Assembly: GCF_025264685.1 (NCBI RefSeq)
Contig: NZ_CP073721.1
Location: 6,527,501-6,591,500 of the forward strand
Source of the DNA: Dactylosporangium roseum
GTDB taxonomy: Bacteria > Actinomycetota > Actinomycetes > Mycobacteriales > Micromonosporaceae
Length of the DNA stretch: 64,000 nucleotides
Direction: 5' to 3'
In this document: in pieces, positions 8,205-16,788 of the stretch
How positions within the stretch are numbered: position 1 is the stretch's first letter
How the letters are laid out: every line of letters begins with the position of its first letter
Notes under the pieces: generated by a model
What the model saw: only the letters and a program-made list of their open reading frames with translations
Database searches by the model: none
What the model was told of the DNA's origin: nothing
Made by a program: the position numbers and the translations under genes

Positions 8205-9098
8205 ATGAGCGTGGTCTCCGTGATCAACTACAAGGGCGGCGTCGGCAAGACCACTGTGACCGCGAACATCGGCGCCGAGCTGGCCGCACGGGGCCGCAAG
8301 GTGCTGCTGATCGACCTGGACCCGCAGGCCAGCCTCACGTTCTCCTTCTACCGGCCGGCCGACTTCGAGGAGCGGCAGCAATCGACGATCCTGAACTGGT
8401 TCCGGGACTTCATCGCCGGCCGGACCGAGGTGCCGCTGCACCGGCACGTGCTCACGCCGCAGGAGATCAACGCCAAAGTGCCGGGCCGGGTGGACCTCCT
8501 CGCCGCCCACCTGGGGTTGATCGAGACCGACCTCGACCTGGCCGCGATCCTGGGCGGATCCCGGTTCCTGAAACAGCACCCGCGCTACCTCCCCGTCCAC
8601 CGGGCCCTCGCGGACGCCCTGGACGACCGGATGTTCCACGGTTACGACTCGGTGCTCATCGACTGCCCGCCGAACTTCAACATGGTCACCCGGACCGCGA
8701 TCGTGGCGAGCGACCACGTCGTCGTGCCCGCGCGGCCCGACTACCTGTCGACGCTCGGCATCGACTACCTGAGGGGTCGCCTCACCCGGCTGGTCGAGGA
8801 GTACAACTCGATCGCGCCGCGGCCGATCAATCCGGAACTCGTCGGCGTCATCTACACGATGGTGCAGTGGACGGCGGCCGGGCCGCTCAACTCGCAGCGC
8901 ACCTCGGTCGAGCGAACCGCCGAGATCGAGATTCCCGCCTTCCTGCAGACCGTGCGGGACAGCAAGACGGCGATCACCGAGGCGGGGGTGAGTAGTCTGC
9001 CGGTGGTGCTGGCCCCGCCGGGCAACGCCGCGATCGAAAACCTACGATACGAGCTGCAGCAGCTCACCAGCGAGTTCCTCGCGCGGACCAGGATCTGA
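8205..9098 (+). CDS. ParA-family ATPase
   Basis: This 297-residue protein starts MSVVSVINYKGGVGKTT, the deviant Walker A motif (K10, K15) of ParA/Soj ATPases. It also has VLLIDLDPQAS (A' region) and VLIDCPPNFN (Walker B). Members bind DNA non-specifically as ATP dimers and are stimulated by a small partner bound to repeated DNA sites, moving plasmids, chromosome origins or protein complexes. The N-terminal frame is open further upstream through the 11-bp repeat array, but that part is a repeat artefact and the ATG at 8205 gives the family length. No strong Shine-Dalgarno sequence precedes it. The next gene follows after 11 bases and is the natural partner. Chromosomal ParA-ParB is normally beside the origin with a ParB gene; no ParB is here. 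Confidence 0.88.
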   Translation: MSVVSVINYKGGVGKTTVTANIGAELAARGRKVLLIDLDPQASLTFSFYRPADFEERQQSTILNWFRDFIAGRTEVPLHRHVLTPQEINAKVPGRVDLLAAHLGLIETDLDLAAILGGSRFLKQHPRYLPVHRALADALDDRMFHGYDSVLIDCPPNFNMVTRTAIVASDHVVVPARPDYLSTLGIDYLRGRLTRLVEEYNSIAPRPINPELVGVIYTMVQWTAAGPLNSQRTSVERTAEIEIPAFLQTVRDSKTAITEAGVSSLPVVLAPPGNAAIENLRYELQQLTSEFLARTRI

Positions 9099-9109
9099 GG
9101 AGTGCCCGC

Positions 9110-9517
9110 ATGACCGACCCGGCCGACCTCGCGCAGAAGGTCCTCGTCGCCGTCGCCGCCTTCGTCCGGACCTTGCCCGCGGACCAACTGGAGGACCTGG
9201 CCAACGGCGCCGCGAAGCTGGAGCTGGTGCCGAAGGGCGGCCGGCCGGCGCGGAAGAGCGCCGCGGCCGCCAAGCCGCTGCCGGTCCCGGCCGGTGAGGT
9301 CGAGTCGATGCTGCGGCAGATCGCCAACCGGCCGGCGGGCGAGCAGTACCTGGCCGACCTCAAGCTCGGCGTCCCGCAGTTGCGCGACCTCGCCAAGACG
9401 CTCGGGGTGACCGTGGCCAGCAAGGCGACCAAGGCCCAGGTCACCGCGGCGATCGTCGAGCAGGTCGTCGGCCGCCGCCTGGACTCGGAAGCGATTACGC
9501 GGATGGCCGCTCGCTAG
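9110..9517 (+). CDS. Small protein with SAP/Rho-N-like C-terminal domain, likely ParA partner
   Basis: The 135-residue protein starts behind GAGGAG 11 bases after the ParA gene, so the two almost certainly form one operon. Residues 1-38 look helical, 40-62 are a Lys/Pro/Ala linker, and 88-125 contain LRDLAKTLGV followed by KATKAQVTAAIVEQVV. That helix-turn-helix spacing resembles SAP or Rho N-terminal domains, which bind nucleic acid. A partner that links ParA to DNA would be expected to have such a domain. I do not recognise a named family. The gene ends 11 bases before the convergent HelD-like gene. The function as a DNA adaptor is inferred. Confidence 0.72.
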   Translation: MTDPADLAQKVLVAVAAFVRTLPADQLEDLANGAAKLELVPKGGRPARKSAAAAKPLPVPAGEVESMLRQIANRPAGEQYLADLKLGVPQLRDLAKTLGVTVASKATKAQVTAAIVEQVVGRRLDSEAITRMAAR

Positions 9518-9528
9518 GTCGCGGTTCC

Positions 9529-11745
9529 TCAGGGGCGGTGGTGGCGGCCCTTCGGGCGGCTGCGGCCCGAGCGCTCGTCGAGCAGCGCCGCCGTGCGCTG
9601 GAGGACCTCGTCCCACGCTGTCACCGGGGCGCCGGCGCTGACGAGTGCGGCCAGGTCCTCGGCCAGGCGGTCGAGCGACGACAGCTCCACGGTCGGGTCC
9701 GGGTCGGGCTCGACGACCACCCGCTGGCGCGGGATCCGGTCGGTGACGTCGCCCGGCGGGTCGAGCGGGAGCACCTGGCCGGCGCAGACGACGTCGAGGT
9801 ACCGGATCGTGCGGGTCAGTGCCACGAACAGCAGGCGGTGGCCACGTGGGTCCTCGGCGACGATCTCCTCCGGCTCGACCACGATCACCGCGTCGAACTC
9901 GAGGCCCTTCGCCTCCTGCGGTGACACCAGGTTGATCGAGCGCTCCAGCTCCCCCTGGTCGGCGCGGCCCCACGGCAGGTCGTTGGCGTGCAGGGCGAAC
10001 TCGATCTCGGCGCGGCAGGCGGCCGGGCAGACGATGCCGACGAAGCGGCCGGCGTCGAGGTGTTCCTTGGCGAGCTGGGCGACCCGGCCGGGCCGCTCGC
10101 CGGGCTCCACGACGTGCTCGCCGGGATCGCGGGGTCCGTCGCGGACGACCCGGGTCTGCTGGACGTTCGGAGCGGCGATCGGCAGGAGCCGGGCGGCGAG
10201 CTCGAACACCTGGCGGGGCACGCGGTAGCCGTACCGCAGGCCGAGGACCACCATGGGCAGCGCCGAGGGCAGGTGCTCGGTGACCTCCTCCCAGTGGTCG
10301 CGGGCCCATGCGCCGGTGGACTGGGCCAGGTCGCCGACGATGGTCAGGGAGCCGGTCGAGGAGCGGCGGGCCACGGCGCGCAACTGCATCGGCGACAGGT
10401 CCTGCACCTCGTCGACCACGATGTGGCGGAAGCGGCGGGAGACGCCGTTGAGCAGCTCCTCCAGCTCGTCCAGCAGCGGCACGTCTGCCACGCTCCAGAC
10501 CTCCGCGGACAGCCGGTCGGCTCCCCGGCGGTGCAGCAGCGCCAGTTCCTCGGCGGTGAACTCGTCGCCGCCGGCGTTGGCGAGGCGGGCGGTCGAGCCG
10601 AACAGGCCGCGCAGGAACGCCGGGGCGCTCTGCAGCGGCCAGAGCCGCTCGAGAAGGTTTTCGACCGGGGCGAGCCGCTCCGGCTCGGGCGGGCCGCCGC
10701 GCTCGCGAACCAGGTCGGCGAGGCGGGCGCGGAGGCGCTGGCGGCGCTGCGCGTAGGGGCCGCCGGCCTGCCGGGCGTCGGCGACCGCGGCCGCGACCTC
10801 CACCCCGGACAGCGTGATGAACCGGCCGTCGAAGAGCATCCGCTCGGCGGGCTCCGGCGTGCCGATCCTGGCGTCGAGCGCCCGGGCCAGCAGCCGCGCC
10901 ATCCGCGCCTCACCCTTGATCCGGCGGATCTGCGGGCGCTCCGGCCGGCCGCGCTGCACGGCCGGTCCGAGCTGGTCGATGTCGAGCTGCTCGACGTCGG
11001 TGTCGCCGAGGAGGGGCAGGACCGACCGGATGTAGCGGGTGAACGCCGGGTGGGGCCCGACGACCAGGACGTCCCGCGGGCGGAGCTGGTCGCGATGGTT
11101 GTACAGCAGCCAGGACACCCGGTGCAGGGCGACGGCGGTCTTGCCGGTGCCGGGGCCGCCCTCGATGACGAGGAGCCGGTCGAGCGGCGTGCGGATGAGA
11201 CGGTGCTGCGCGGCCTGGATCGTGGCGACGATGTCCCGCATCGAGCCGGTCCGCTCGCGGTCCAGCTCGGCGAGCAGCGCACCGTCGGGCAGCTCGGTCG
11301 GCGCCGGCTCCAGCGCGGAGACGGCGGCGGCGAGCTGCTGGAAGACGAGGTCGTCGAAGTCGAGGATCCGGTTGCCGTCGCAGCGGAAGGTCCGCTTGCG
11401 CCGCAGGCCGCGCGGCTCCTCGACGCTCGCCTCATAGAACAGGCCGCCGACCGGGGTCTTCCAGCTCACGACCAGGATCTGGTTCTGATCGTCGACGATC
11501 CGGTCACGGCCGACGTAGTAGACCTCGTCGTCGGCGGTGTCGATCCGGCCGACCGCGACGCCCTCGCCGGGCTGGGCGAGCGCCTCCTTGCGGTTGCGCC
11601 GGAAGATGGCGAGCCGCCGGCCCGTGCCGGCGTTGGCGGCCGCGTCAGGGGTCTCCCCCAGCTCGGCGCGCAGCCGCTCCCGGTGCTTGTGAGCCAGGTC
11701 GAAGTGCTGTTGTTCGGCGGCGAGCTCCGCTGCCTTGGACTCCAA
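9529..11745 (-). CDS. HelD-like UvrD-family helicase (RNA polymerase recycling factor type), copy 1
   Basis: About 738 residues. Walker A (EGGPGTGKTAVALH), the helicase motif VVDEVQDLSPMQ, and the C-terminal VSPQEAKGLEFDAVIVVEP with LFVALTRTIRYL place it in superfamily 1. The charged N-terminal helix and the absence of the extra UvrD domains fit the HelD group, which enters both RNA polymerase channels, removes stalled enzyme from DNA and, in the actinobacterial HelR form, displaces rifamycins. I chose the TTG at 11745 because GGGAGG lies 9 bases before it; a GTG at 11775 is possible. A second relative stands at 25354-27507. It converges on the ParA operon. Confidence 0.82.
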   Translation of the reverse strand: MESKAAELAAEQQHFDLAHKHRERLRAELGETPDAAANAGTGRRLAIFRRNRKEALAQPGEGVAVGRIDTADDEVYYVGRDRIVDDQNQILVVSWKTPVGGLFYEASVEEPRGLRRKRTFRCDGNRILDFDDLVFQQLAAAVSALEPAPTELPDGALLAELDRERTGSMRDIVATIQAAQHRLIRTPLDRLLVIEGGPGTGKTAVALHRVSWLLYNHRDQLRPRDVLVVGPHPAFTRYIRSVLPLLGDTDVEQLDIDQLGPAVQRGRPERPQIRRIKGEARMARLLARALDARIGTPEPAERMLFDGRFITLSGVEVAAAVADARQAGGPYAQRRQRLRARLADLVRERGGPPEPERLAPVENLLERLWPLQSAPAFLRGLFGSTARLANAGGDEFTAEELALLHRRGADRLSAEVWSVADVPLLDELEELLNGVSRRFRHIVVDEVQDLSPMQLRAVARRSSTGSLTIVGDLAQSTGAWARDHWEEVTEHLPSALPMVVLGLRYGYRVPRQVFELAARLLPIAAPNVQQTRVVRDGPRDPGEHVVEPGERPGRVAQLAKEHLDAGRFVGIVCPAACRAEIEFALHANDLPWGRADQGELERSINLVSPQEAKGLEFDAVIVVEPEEIVAEDPRGHRLLFVALTRTIRYLDVVCAGQVLPLDPPGDVTDRIPRQRVVVEPDPDPTVELSSLDRLAEDLAALVSAGAPVTAWDEVLQRTAALLDERSGRSRPKGRHHRP

Positions 11746-11899
11746 CGGGTTCCGCCTCCCGCGATCTTTACGCACTGTGCGTACTACTTCGACGGTTCGC
11801 TCACGTTACCTTGAGTCAGGGAGCCCGGTCGATTCCCACGCCGGGTGGTTCACCTCATGAAAACGGGTAGGTGGCGACCCAGGGGGTAGCTCGCGGGCC

Positions 11900-12919
11900 G
11901 TGGTCACGCGACTCGCCGTCAAGATGGCGTTTCCCGCCCTCCTGTTGTCGTTGCTGGGTGCGGCCTACGTCTCCCCCTCACCCGCCTACGGGGCGACCGG
12001 CATCAAGGCCGTCGGCGGCACGCTCGTCGAGGCCGGCGGCGAGCCGCTCGTCCTGCGCGGGGTGAACCACGGCTACGCGTTCGGCCGGGGGCCGGCGTCG
12101 GTCTTCGACGACATCAAGGCCGCCGGGGCCAACTCGGTGCGGGTCTCGCTGTCCAGCGGTCACAAGTGGGCGGCCACGACGCCGGGCGAGGTGGCCTCGG
12201 TGATCGCCCGGTGCAAGGCGGCCCGGCTGATCTGCGTGCTCGACGTGCACGACACGATGGGCTGGGGCACCGAGTCCGGCGCGGCGACGATCAGCGAGGC
12301 GGTCGACTACTGGCTCGGCCTGAAGAAGGTGCTGCTGCGCCAGGAGTCGTACGTCATCATCAACCTCGCCAACGAACCGTCCGGGCACGCGATCAACGCG
12401 GACTGGGTCGACAACACGAAACTGGCGATCAAGCGGCTCCGCGCGGCCGGCCTGCTGCATGCGATCATGGCCGACGCGCCGAACTGGGGCAACGACTCCT
12501 TCCACGTGATGTACGACCACGCCGCGGAGGTGTTCGACAGCGACCCCGAGCACAATGTGATCTTCGACGTACACATGTACGGCCCGTTCAACACCGCCGA
12601 CAAGGTCTCCGCGTACCTCGACGCGTTCGTGCGGCGGCGGCTGCCGATCGTGGTCGGCGAGTTCTCCATGATCCACCAGTACGGCGACCCGGACGAGGAC
12701 GCGATCATGGCCTACTGCGCGGCGCACAACCTCGGATACCTGGGCTGGTCGTGGAGCGGCAACAGCCCTGAGTACCACTATCTCGACGTCGTCTCCGGCT
12801 TCCGTCCGGGCCGGGAGACGGTGTGGGGACACCGGCTGATCGACGGGCCGGACGGCCTGCGGGCGACGGCCCGGGAGGCCGGCGTCTACGGCGGCTTCTG
12901 GCGCGCCGCCCGGCGCTGA
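11900..12919 (+). CDS. Secreted glycoside hydrolase family 5, beta-mannanase-like
   Basis: The 339-residue precursor starts with a signal peptide (positive start, hydrophobic core ALLLSLLGAAYV, cleavage probably after PAYGA). The mature part begins ATGIKAVGGTLVEAGGEPLVLRGVNHG, typical of GH5 subfamily 8 mannanases. The acid/base glutamate is in NLANEP and the nucleophile in VVGEFS; HMYGPF and GWSWSGN supply other active-site positions. It would cut mannan outside the cell. The length matches a catalytic domain alone, without a carbohydrate-binding module. GTG at 11900 has AGGGGG upstream at a long spacing; ATG at 11924 is an alternative that would shorten the signal peptide. A hairpin at 12966-12991 may terminate it. 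Confidence 0.85.
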   Translation: MVTRLAVKMAFPALLLSLLGAAYVSPSPAYGATGIKAVGGTLVEAGGEPLVLRGVNHGYAFGRGPASVFDDIKAAGANSVRVSLSSGHKWAATTPGEVASVIARCKAARLICVLDVHDTMGWGTESGAATISEAVDYWLGLKKVLLRQESYVIINLANEPSGHAINADWVDNTKLAIKRLRAAGLLHAIMADAPNWGNDSFHVMYDHAAEVFDSDPEHNVIFDVHMYGPFNTADKVSAYLDAFVRRRLPIVVGEFSMIHQYGDPDEDAIMAYCAAHNLGYLGWSWSGNSPEYHYLDVVSGFRPGRETVWGHRLIDGPDGLRATAREAGVYGGFWRAARR

Positions 12920-12965
12920 GCCGCGATGGTACGGCGGGCGCCGGCCGGGTGCGGCACAGCCGGTA

Positions 12966-12991
12966 CACGATCAGCCTCTTCGAGGCTCGTG
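12966..12991 (+). terminator. Hairpin between the GH5 gene and the FasR-like gene
   Basis: CACGA and AGCCTC (separated by TC) pair with GAGGCT and CGTG around a TTC loop. It starts 47 bases after the GH5 stop and ends 14 bases before the next start codon, so it could be a terminator or a leader structure of the regulator gene. Confidence 0.5.
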
Positions 12992-13004
12992 AAAAGCTGT
13001 CCGG

Positions 13005-14198
13005 GTGCCGAACTCCCTCGAGGCCAGCGTGCGGTCCATCGAGCGGGCCGCGGGTGCGCTCGCGACCGCCAGCGTGGCGCGGATGGACGAGACGCTGCCC
13101 TGGTTCCGCGAGTTGCCGGCGGACCAGCGGGCCTGGGTCATGCTGGTCGCACAGGCCGGGGTCCGGTCGCTGGTCGAGTGGGTGCGCAGCCGGGAGAAGG
13201 GCGCGCCGCTGCCGCCGGACATCTCCGACGAGTTCTTCGACACGGCGCCGCGGGCGCTGGCCCGGTCGATCAACCTGGGGCAGACGGTGCAGCTCATCCG
13301 GGTCACCATCGAGGTCGTCGAGCAGCAGCTACCGCGCCTGGCCGCGCCCGGCGAGCAGGACGCGATCCGGGAGGCGGTGCTGCTCTACAGCCGGGAGGTC
13401 GCCTTCGGCGCGGCGCGGGTGTACGCGCGGGCGGCGGAGACCCGCGGCGCCTGGGACGCCCGCTTGCAGGCACTGCTGGTGGACGCGCTGCTGCGCGGCG
13501 ACTCCTCGGACGTGCTGGCCAGCCGCGCGGCGGCGCTGGGCTGGGCCGACGCGGCCCCGGTGGCGGTGGCGGTCGGCAGGTCCCCGGGCGGGGAGGCGGC
13601 GGCGGTGCTGCACACCGTCTACCGCGCCGCGCGCCGGATCGGCGTGGAGATCCTCGGCGGGGTGCACGGCGACCGCCTGGTGGTCGTGCTCGGCGGCGCG
13701 GCGGACCCGATGGCGGCGACCGAGCGGCTGCTCGTCGGCTTCGGTGAGGGCCCGGTCGTGGTCGGGCCGGCGGTGCCGTCACTGGACGAGGCGACCGAGT
13801 CGGCGCGGGCCGCACTCGCCGGCTATCGGGCCGCGCCCGCCTGGCCGGCCGCGCCCCGCCCGGCCGCGGCGGCCGACCTGCTCCCCGAACGTGCCCTGGC
13901 CGGGGACGCCGAGGCCCGGCGGATCCTGCGGCAGGAGGTCTACGGCGCGCTGGCGCGGGCCGGCGGTGAACTGCTGGAGACGCTGGACGCCTTCTTCGCC
14001 GGCGGCGGGGTCCTGGAAAGCGCCGCCCGGGGACTGTTCGTGCACCCCAACACGGTTCGCTACCGGCTGCGGCGGATCGGTGAGGTGACCGGTTTCACCC
14101 CCTTGGTACCACGCGACGCGTTCGCGCTCCGCATCGCGCTCACGATCGGCAGACTGGACCCGTTCGCACCGGCCGCTGTACCACCGATGGCGCAGTGA
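13005..14198 (+). CDS. fasR: FasR-like PucR-family activator of fatty-acid synthesis genes
   Basis: The 397-residue protein has a long N-terminal helical region and a C-terminal PucR-type helix-turn-helix (LESAARGLFVHPNTVRYRLRRIGEVTG, about residues 345-370). In Streptomyces a protein of this type, encoded directly upstream of fabD, activates the fabD-fabH-acpP-fabF operon; the same order is present here, with the same direction and about 170 bases to fabD. The start is GTG at 13005; no strong ribosome site is visible and an in-frame later start cannot be excluded. The target is probably the region 14199-14372, which contains an inverted repeat. The gene name is given by synteny and family, not by direct proof. 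Confidence 0.8.
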   Translation: MPNSLEASVRSIERAAGALATASVARMDETLPWFRELPADQRAWVMLVAQAGVRSLVEWVRSREKGAPLPPDISDEFFDTAPRALARSINLGQTVQLIRVTIEVVEQQLPRLAAPGEQDAIREAVLLYSREVAFGAARVYARAAETRGAWDARLQALLVDALLRGDSSDVLASRAAALGWADAAPVAVAVGRSPGGEAAAVLHTVYRAARRIGVEILGGVHGDRLVVVLGGAADPMAATERLLVGFGEGPVVVGPAVPSLDEATESARAALAGYRAAPAWPAAPRPAAAADLLPERALAGDAEARRILRQEVYGALARAGGELLETLDAFFAGGGVLESAARGLFVHPNTVRYRLRRIGEVTGFTPLVPRDAFALRIALTIGRLDPFAPAAVPPMAQ

Positions 14199-14262
14199 GC
14201 CGGATGTCACCAGGATCACTGCCCACGTGAACGGGAGGTTGCGGCAGGTAACCGCGTGGATC

Positions 14263-14305
14263 TGTTGGCACAACACCACGCTATCTTTTGTAGGGATCCT
14301 ACAAA
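14263..14305. promoter_or_regulatory. fabD upstream region with two inverted repeats
   Basis: TTTGTAGG and CCTACAAA surround GAT at 14287-14305, a perfect 8-bp-arm repeat in otherwise GC-rich DNA. A shorter repeat, TGTTG-GCA-CAACA, lies at 14263-14275, and TATCTT at 14282-14287 could be part of a -10 element. The site is about 70 bases ahead of the fabD start and 90 bases after fasR, so it is the best candidate for the FasR operator. Confidence 0.55.
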
Positions 14306-14372
14306 CGAGGTGGTCCACTTTGGTGCGTAGCGCTACCCGCCTGCGTGTCCCGCATCCGGAACAGTCATAGAC

Positions 14373-15533
14373 GTGCTTGCCGTACTCGCCCCCGGGCAAG
14401 GTTCCCAGAAGCCAGGTTTCCTCACCCCGTGGCTCACGCTGCCCGGCGCCGAAGCGCGCCTGCGCTGGTGGTCGGCCCTTTCCGGGGTCGACCTGGTGCA
14501 CCTCGGCACCACGGCCGACGAAGCGGAGATCAAGGACACCGCCAAGACGCAGCCGCTGCTGGTCGCGGCCGCGCTGCTGACCGCCGAGCAGCTTCCGATG
14601 TACGACGCCACCGTCGTCGCCGGGCACAGCGTCGGCGAGCTGGCGGCCGCCGCGCTCGCCGGGGTGCTCACCCCGGAGGCCGCGGTCACCCTCGCCGGGG
14701 TCCGCGGGCGCGAGATGGCCGCGGCGTGCGCACTCGAGCCGACCGGCATGAGCGCCGTGCTCGGCGGCGACCAGGACGAGGTCCTGAGGGCGATCGAGGC
14801 CGCCGGGCTGTACGCGGCCAACCGCAACGGCGCGGGCCAGATCGTCGCCGCCGGCGCGGTCGCCGGGCTGGAGAAGCTGTCGGCCAACCCGCCCGCCCGG
14901 GCACGTGTCATCACGCTCAAGGTCGCCGGGGCGTTCCACACGCCGTACATGGCACCGGCCGAGGAGTCCCTCGGCAAGGTCGCCGCCGGCATCACACCCG
15001 GCACGCCCGGCAAGATCCTGCTGTCCAACCGCGACGGCACCGCCGTCGACCACGGCCCGACCATGCTGCTGCGCCTGGTCCGCCAGGTCACCGTGCCGGT
15101 GCGCTGGGACCAGTGCATGCAGACCCTGGCCGACCTCGGCGTGACCGCGGTGATCGAGCTGGCGCCGGCCGGCACGCTGGCCGGCCTGGCCAAGCGGACC
15201 CTCAAGGGCATCGAGATCGTCCAGGTCAACACGCCGGACGACCTGACCGCCGCACGGGACACGATCGCGCGCCACGGCACCGCGCCGACGCATGAGCCGC
15301 ACCCCGAGTTCAGCGTCGTCGTCTCCGGCACCGCCGGCACGTTCACGCCGCTTCCGGACCTGACCGAGGGCTCACCCGTGAGCACCGGCCAGCTCATCGG
15401 GGCGATCCAGACCCGGCAGGGGCCGGTCGACGTCACCGCACACGACGGCGGCGTGCTCACCGAATGGCTCGCGAACCTCGACGACCCGGTCGCGCCCGGC
15501 CAGCCGCTCGCCCGTATTGGAGGTCAACTGTGA
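14373..15533 (+). CDS. fabD: Malonyl-CoA:ACP transacylase with C-terminal biotinyl-like domain
   Basis: Residues 1-305 are a normal FabD: GQGSQ at 9-13, the nucleophile elbow GHSVG (Ser86), and AFHTPYM with the catalytic histidine. It moves malonyl from CoA to AcpP, which is encoded two genes downstream. The protein is 386 residues instead of about 310. Residues 313-386 can be aligned without gaps to the biotin carboxyl carrier fold (GTF.PLP, VSTGQLIGAI, GGVLTEWL, VAPGQPLARI), but the biotin lysine position reads Gln349 in TRQG. GTG at 14373 has only a weak ribosome site. It overlaps fabH by 4 bases. The tail may be a docking module; its function is unknown. Confidence 0.9.
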   Translation: MLAVLAPGQGSQKPGFLTPWLTLPGAEARLRWWSALSGVDLVHLGTTADEAEIKDTAKTQPLLVAAALLTAEQLPMYDATVVAGHSVGELAAAALAGVLTPEAAVTLAGVRGREMAAACALEPTGMSAVLGGDQDEVLRAIEAAGLYAANRNGAGQIVAAGAVAGLEKLSANPPARARVITLKVAGAFHTPYMAPAEESLGKVAAGITPGTPGKILLSNRDGTAVDHGPTMLLRLVRQVTVPVRWDQCMQTLADLGVTAVIELAPAGTLAGLAKRTLKGIEIVQVNTPDDLTAARDTIARHGTAPTHEPHPEFSVVVSGTAGTFTPLPDLTEGSPVSTGQLIGAIQTRQGPVDVTAHDGGVLTEWLANLDDPVAPGQPLARIGGQL

Positions 15534-16477
15534 ACCTCGGCTCGAAGATCCTTGCGTTCGGACACTACCAACCCTCCCAGGTGGTGACCAACGACGACCT
15601 GTCGAGGGTCATCGAGACCAACGACGAGTGGATCCGTGACCGGGTCGGCATCGCCCAGCGCCGGGTCGCCGGCACCGAGACCGTCGCCGACATGGCGACC
15701 GCGGCGGCCGGCAAGGCGCTCGCCGCGTCCGGGCTGACCGCAGGTGACATCGACACGGTCATCGTGGCGACCTGCAGCTCGGTCGACCGATGCCCCAACG
15801 TGGCCACGCGGGTGGCGGCGAAACTGGGCATCAACGCGCCCGCCGCGTACGATCTCAACACCGCCTGCTCCGGATTCTGCTACGGTCTGGCCAGCGCCGA
15901 CCACGCGATCCGCGCCGGTGCCGCCCGCAACGCGCTGGTCATCGGCGCGGAGAAGCTGTCCGACGTCACCGACTGGACCGACCGCACGACGGCGGTGCTG
16001 TTCGGCGACGGGGCCGGTGCGGCGGTGCTGACCGCGATCGGCGAGGGCGAGCAGCCCGGCGTCGGGCCCGTCGTCTGGGGCTCCGCGCCCGACAAGGGCG
16101 ACGTGCTGAAGATCGAGGGCTGGCGGCCGTACATCAAGCAGGAAGGCCAGGCGGTCTTCCGCTGGGCGACCACCGCCATCGCGCCCTACGCACAGGCCGC
16201 GCTCGACCGGGCCGGTGTGCAGGGCAAGGACATCGCCGCGTTCGTCGCGCACCAGGCCAACACGCGCATCATCGACGGCATCACCAAGCGCCTCGACATG
16301 CCCAACGCGATCGTCCTCAAGGACCTCGTCGAGTCGGGGAACACGTCGGCGGCGAGTATCCCGCTCGCGCTGTCCAAGGCGATCGAGCGGCGTGAGGTGC
16401 CCTCCGGCGCTCCGGTGCTGCTGTTCGGGTTCGGTGGCGGCCTGACCTACGCGGGGCAAGTCATCCGCTGTCCGTAG
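15530..16477 (+). CDS. fabH: Beta-ketoacyl-ACP synthase III
   Basis: The 315-residue enzyme starts fatty-acid chains by joining acyl-CoA to malonyl-ACP. The catalytic triad is visible: Cys113 in LNTACSGFCYGL, His in FVAHQANTRII, and Asn in ESGNTSAASIPLAL. GTG at 15530 overlaps the fabD stop (GTGA) and has GGAGGT five bases upstream; the reading frame is open further upstream but without family similarity. As in other actinobacteria, the enzyme probably prefers branched starters such as isobutyryl-CoA, which is a family statement. It is followed by acpP after 53 bases. Confidence 0.93.
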   Translation: MNLGSKILAFGHYQPSQVVTNDDLSRVIETNDEWIRDRVGIAQRRVAGTETVADMATAAAGKALAASGLTAGDIDTVIVATCSSVDRCPNVATRVAAKLGINAPAAYDLNTACSGFCYGLASADHAIRAGAARNALVIGAEKLSDVTDWTDRTTAVLFGDGAGAAVLTAIGEGEQPGVGPVVWGSAPDKGDVLKIEGWRPYIKQEGQAVFRWATTAIAPYAQAALDRAGVQGKDIAAFVAHQANTRIIDGITKRLDMPNAIVLKDLVESGNTSAASIPLALSKAIERREVPSGAPVLLFGFGGGLTYAGQVIRCP

Positions 16478-16530
16478 CCCTGCGTTCATCCTTGTTCCAC
16501 AAGCGTGTCAATCCAAGGAAGGAAAGCTCT

Positions 16531-16776
16531 ATGCCCACCCGTGAAGAGATCGCCGCAGGTCTCGCCGAGATCCTCGAAGAGGTCGCCGGAGTGAACCCCG
16601 ACGACGTCGCCGAGGAGAAGTCGTTCACCGACGACCTCGACGTCGACTCGCTGTCGATGGTGGAGGTCGTGGTGGCGGCCGAGGAGAAGTTCGGTGTCAA
16701 GATCCCGGACGACGAGGTGCCGAACCTGAAGACCGTCGGCGACGCCGTGTCGTACATCGTCAAGTCGCAGGCCTGA
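16531..16776 (+). CDS. acpP: Acyl carrier protein
   Basis: The 81-residue acidic protein has the phosphopantetheine site DVDSLS with Ser40 and the four-helix pattern of the carrier protein of type II fatty-acid synthesis. It carries the growing acyl chain between FabD, FabH and FabF, all encoded here. ATG at 16531 is preceded by GGAAGGAAAG; starts further upstream lack similarity. The gene is followed by a 15-bp hairpin before fabF, which may let acpP be expressed at a higher level than its neighbours, as the carrier is needed in excess. Confidence 0.95.
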   Translation: MPTREEIAAGLAEILEEVAGVNPDDVAEEKSFTDDLDVDSLSMVEVVVAAEEKFGVKIPDDEVPNLKTVGDAVSYIVKSQA

Positions 16777-16788
16777 TAGCCCGCCGTC

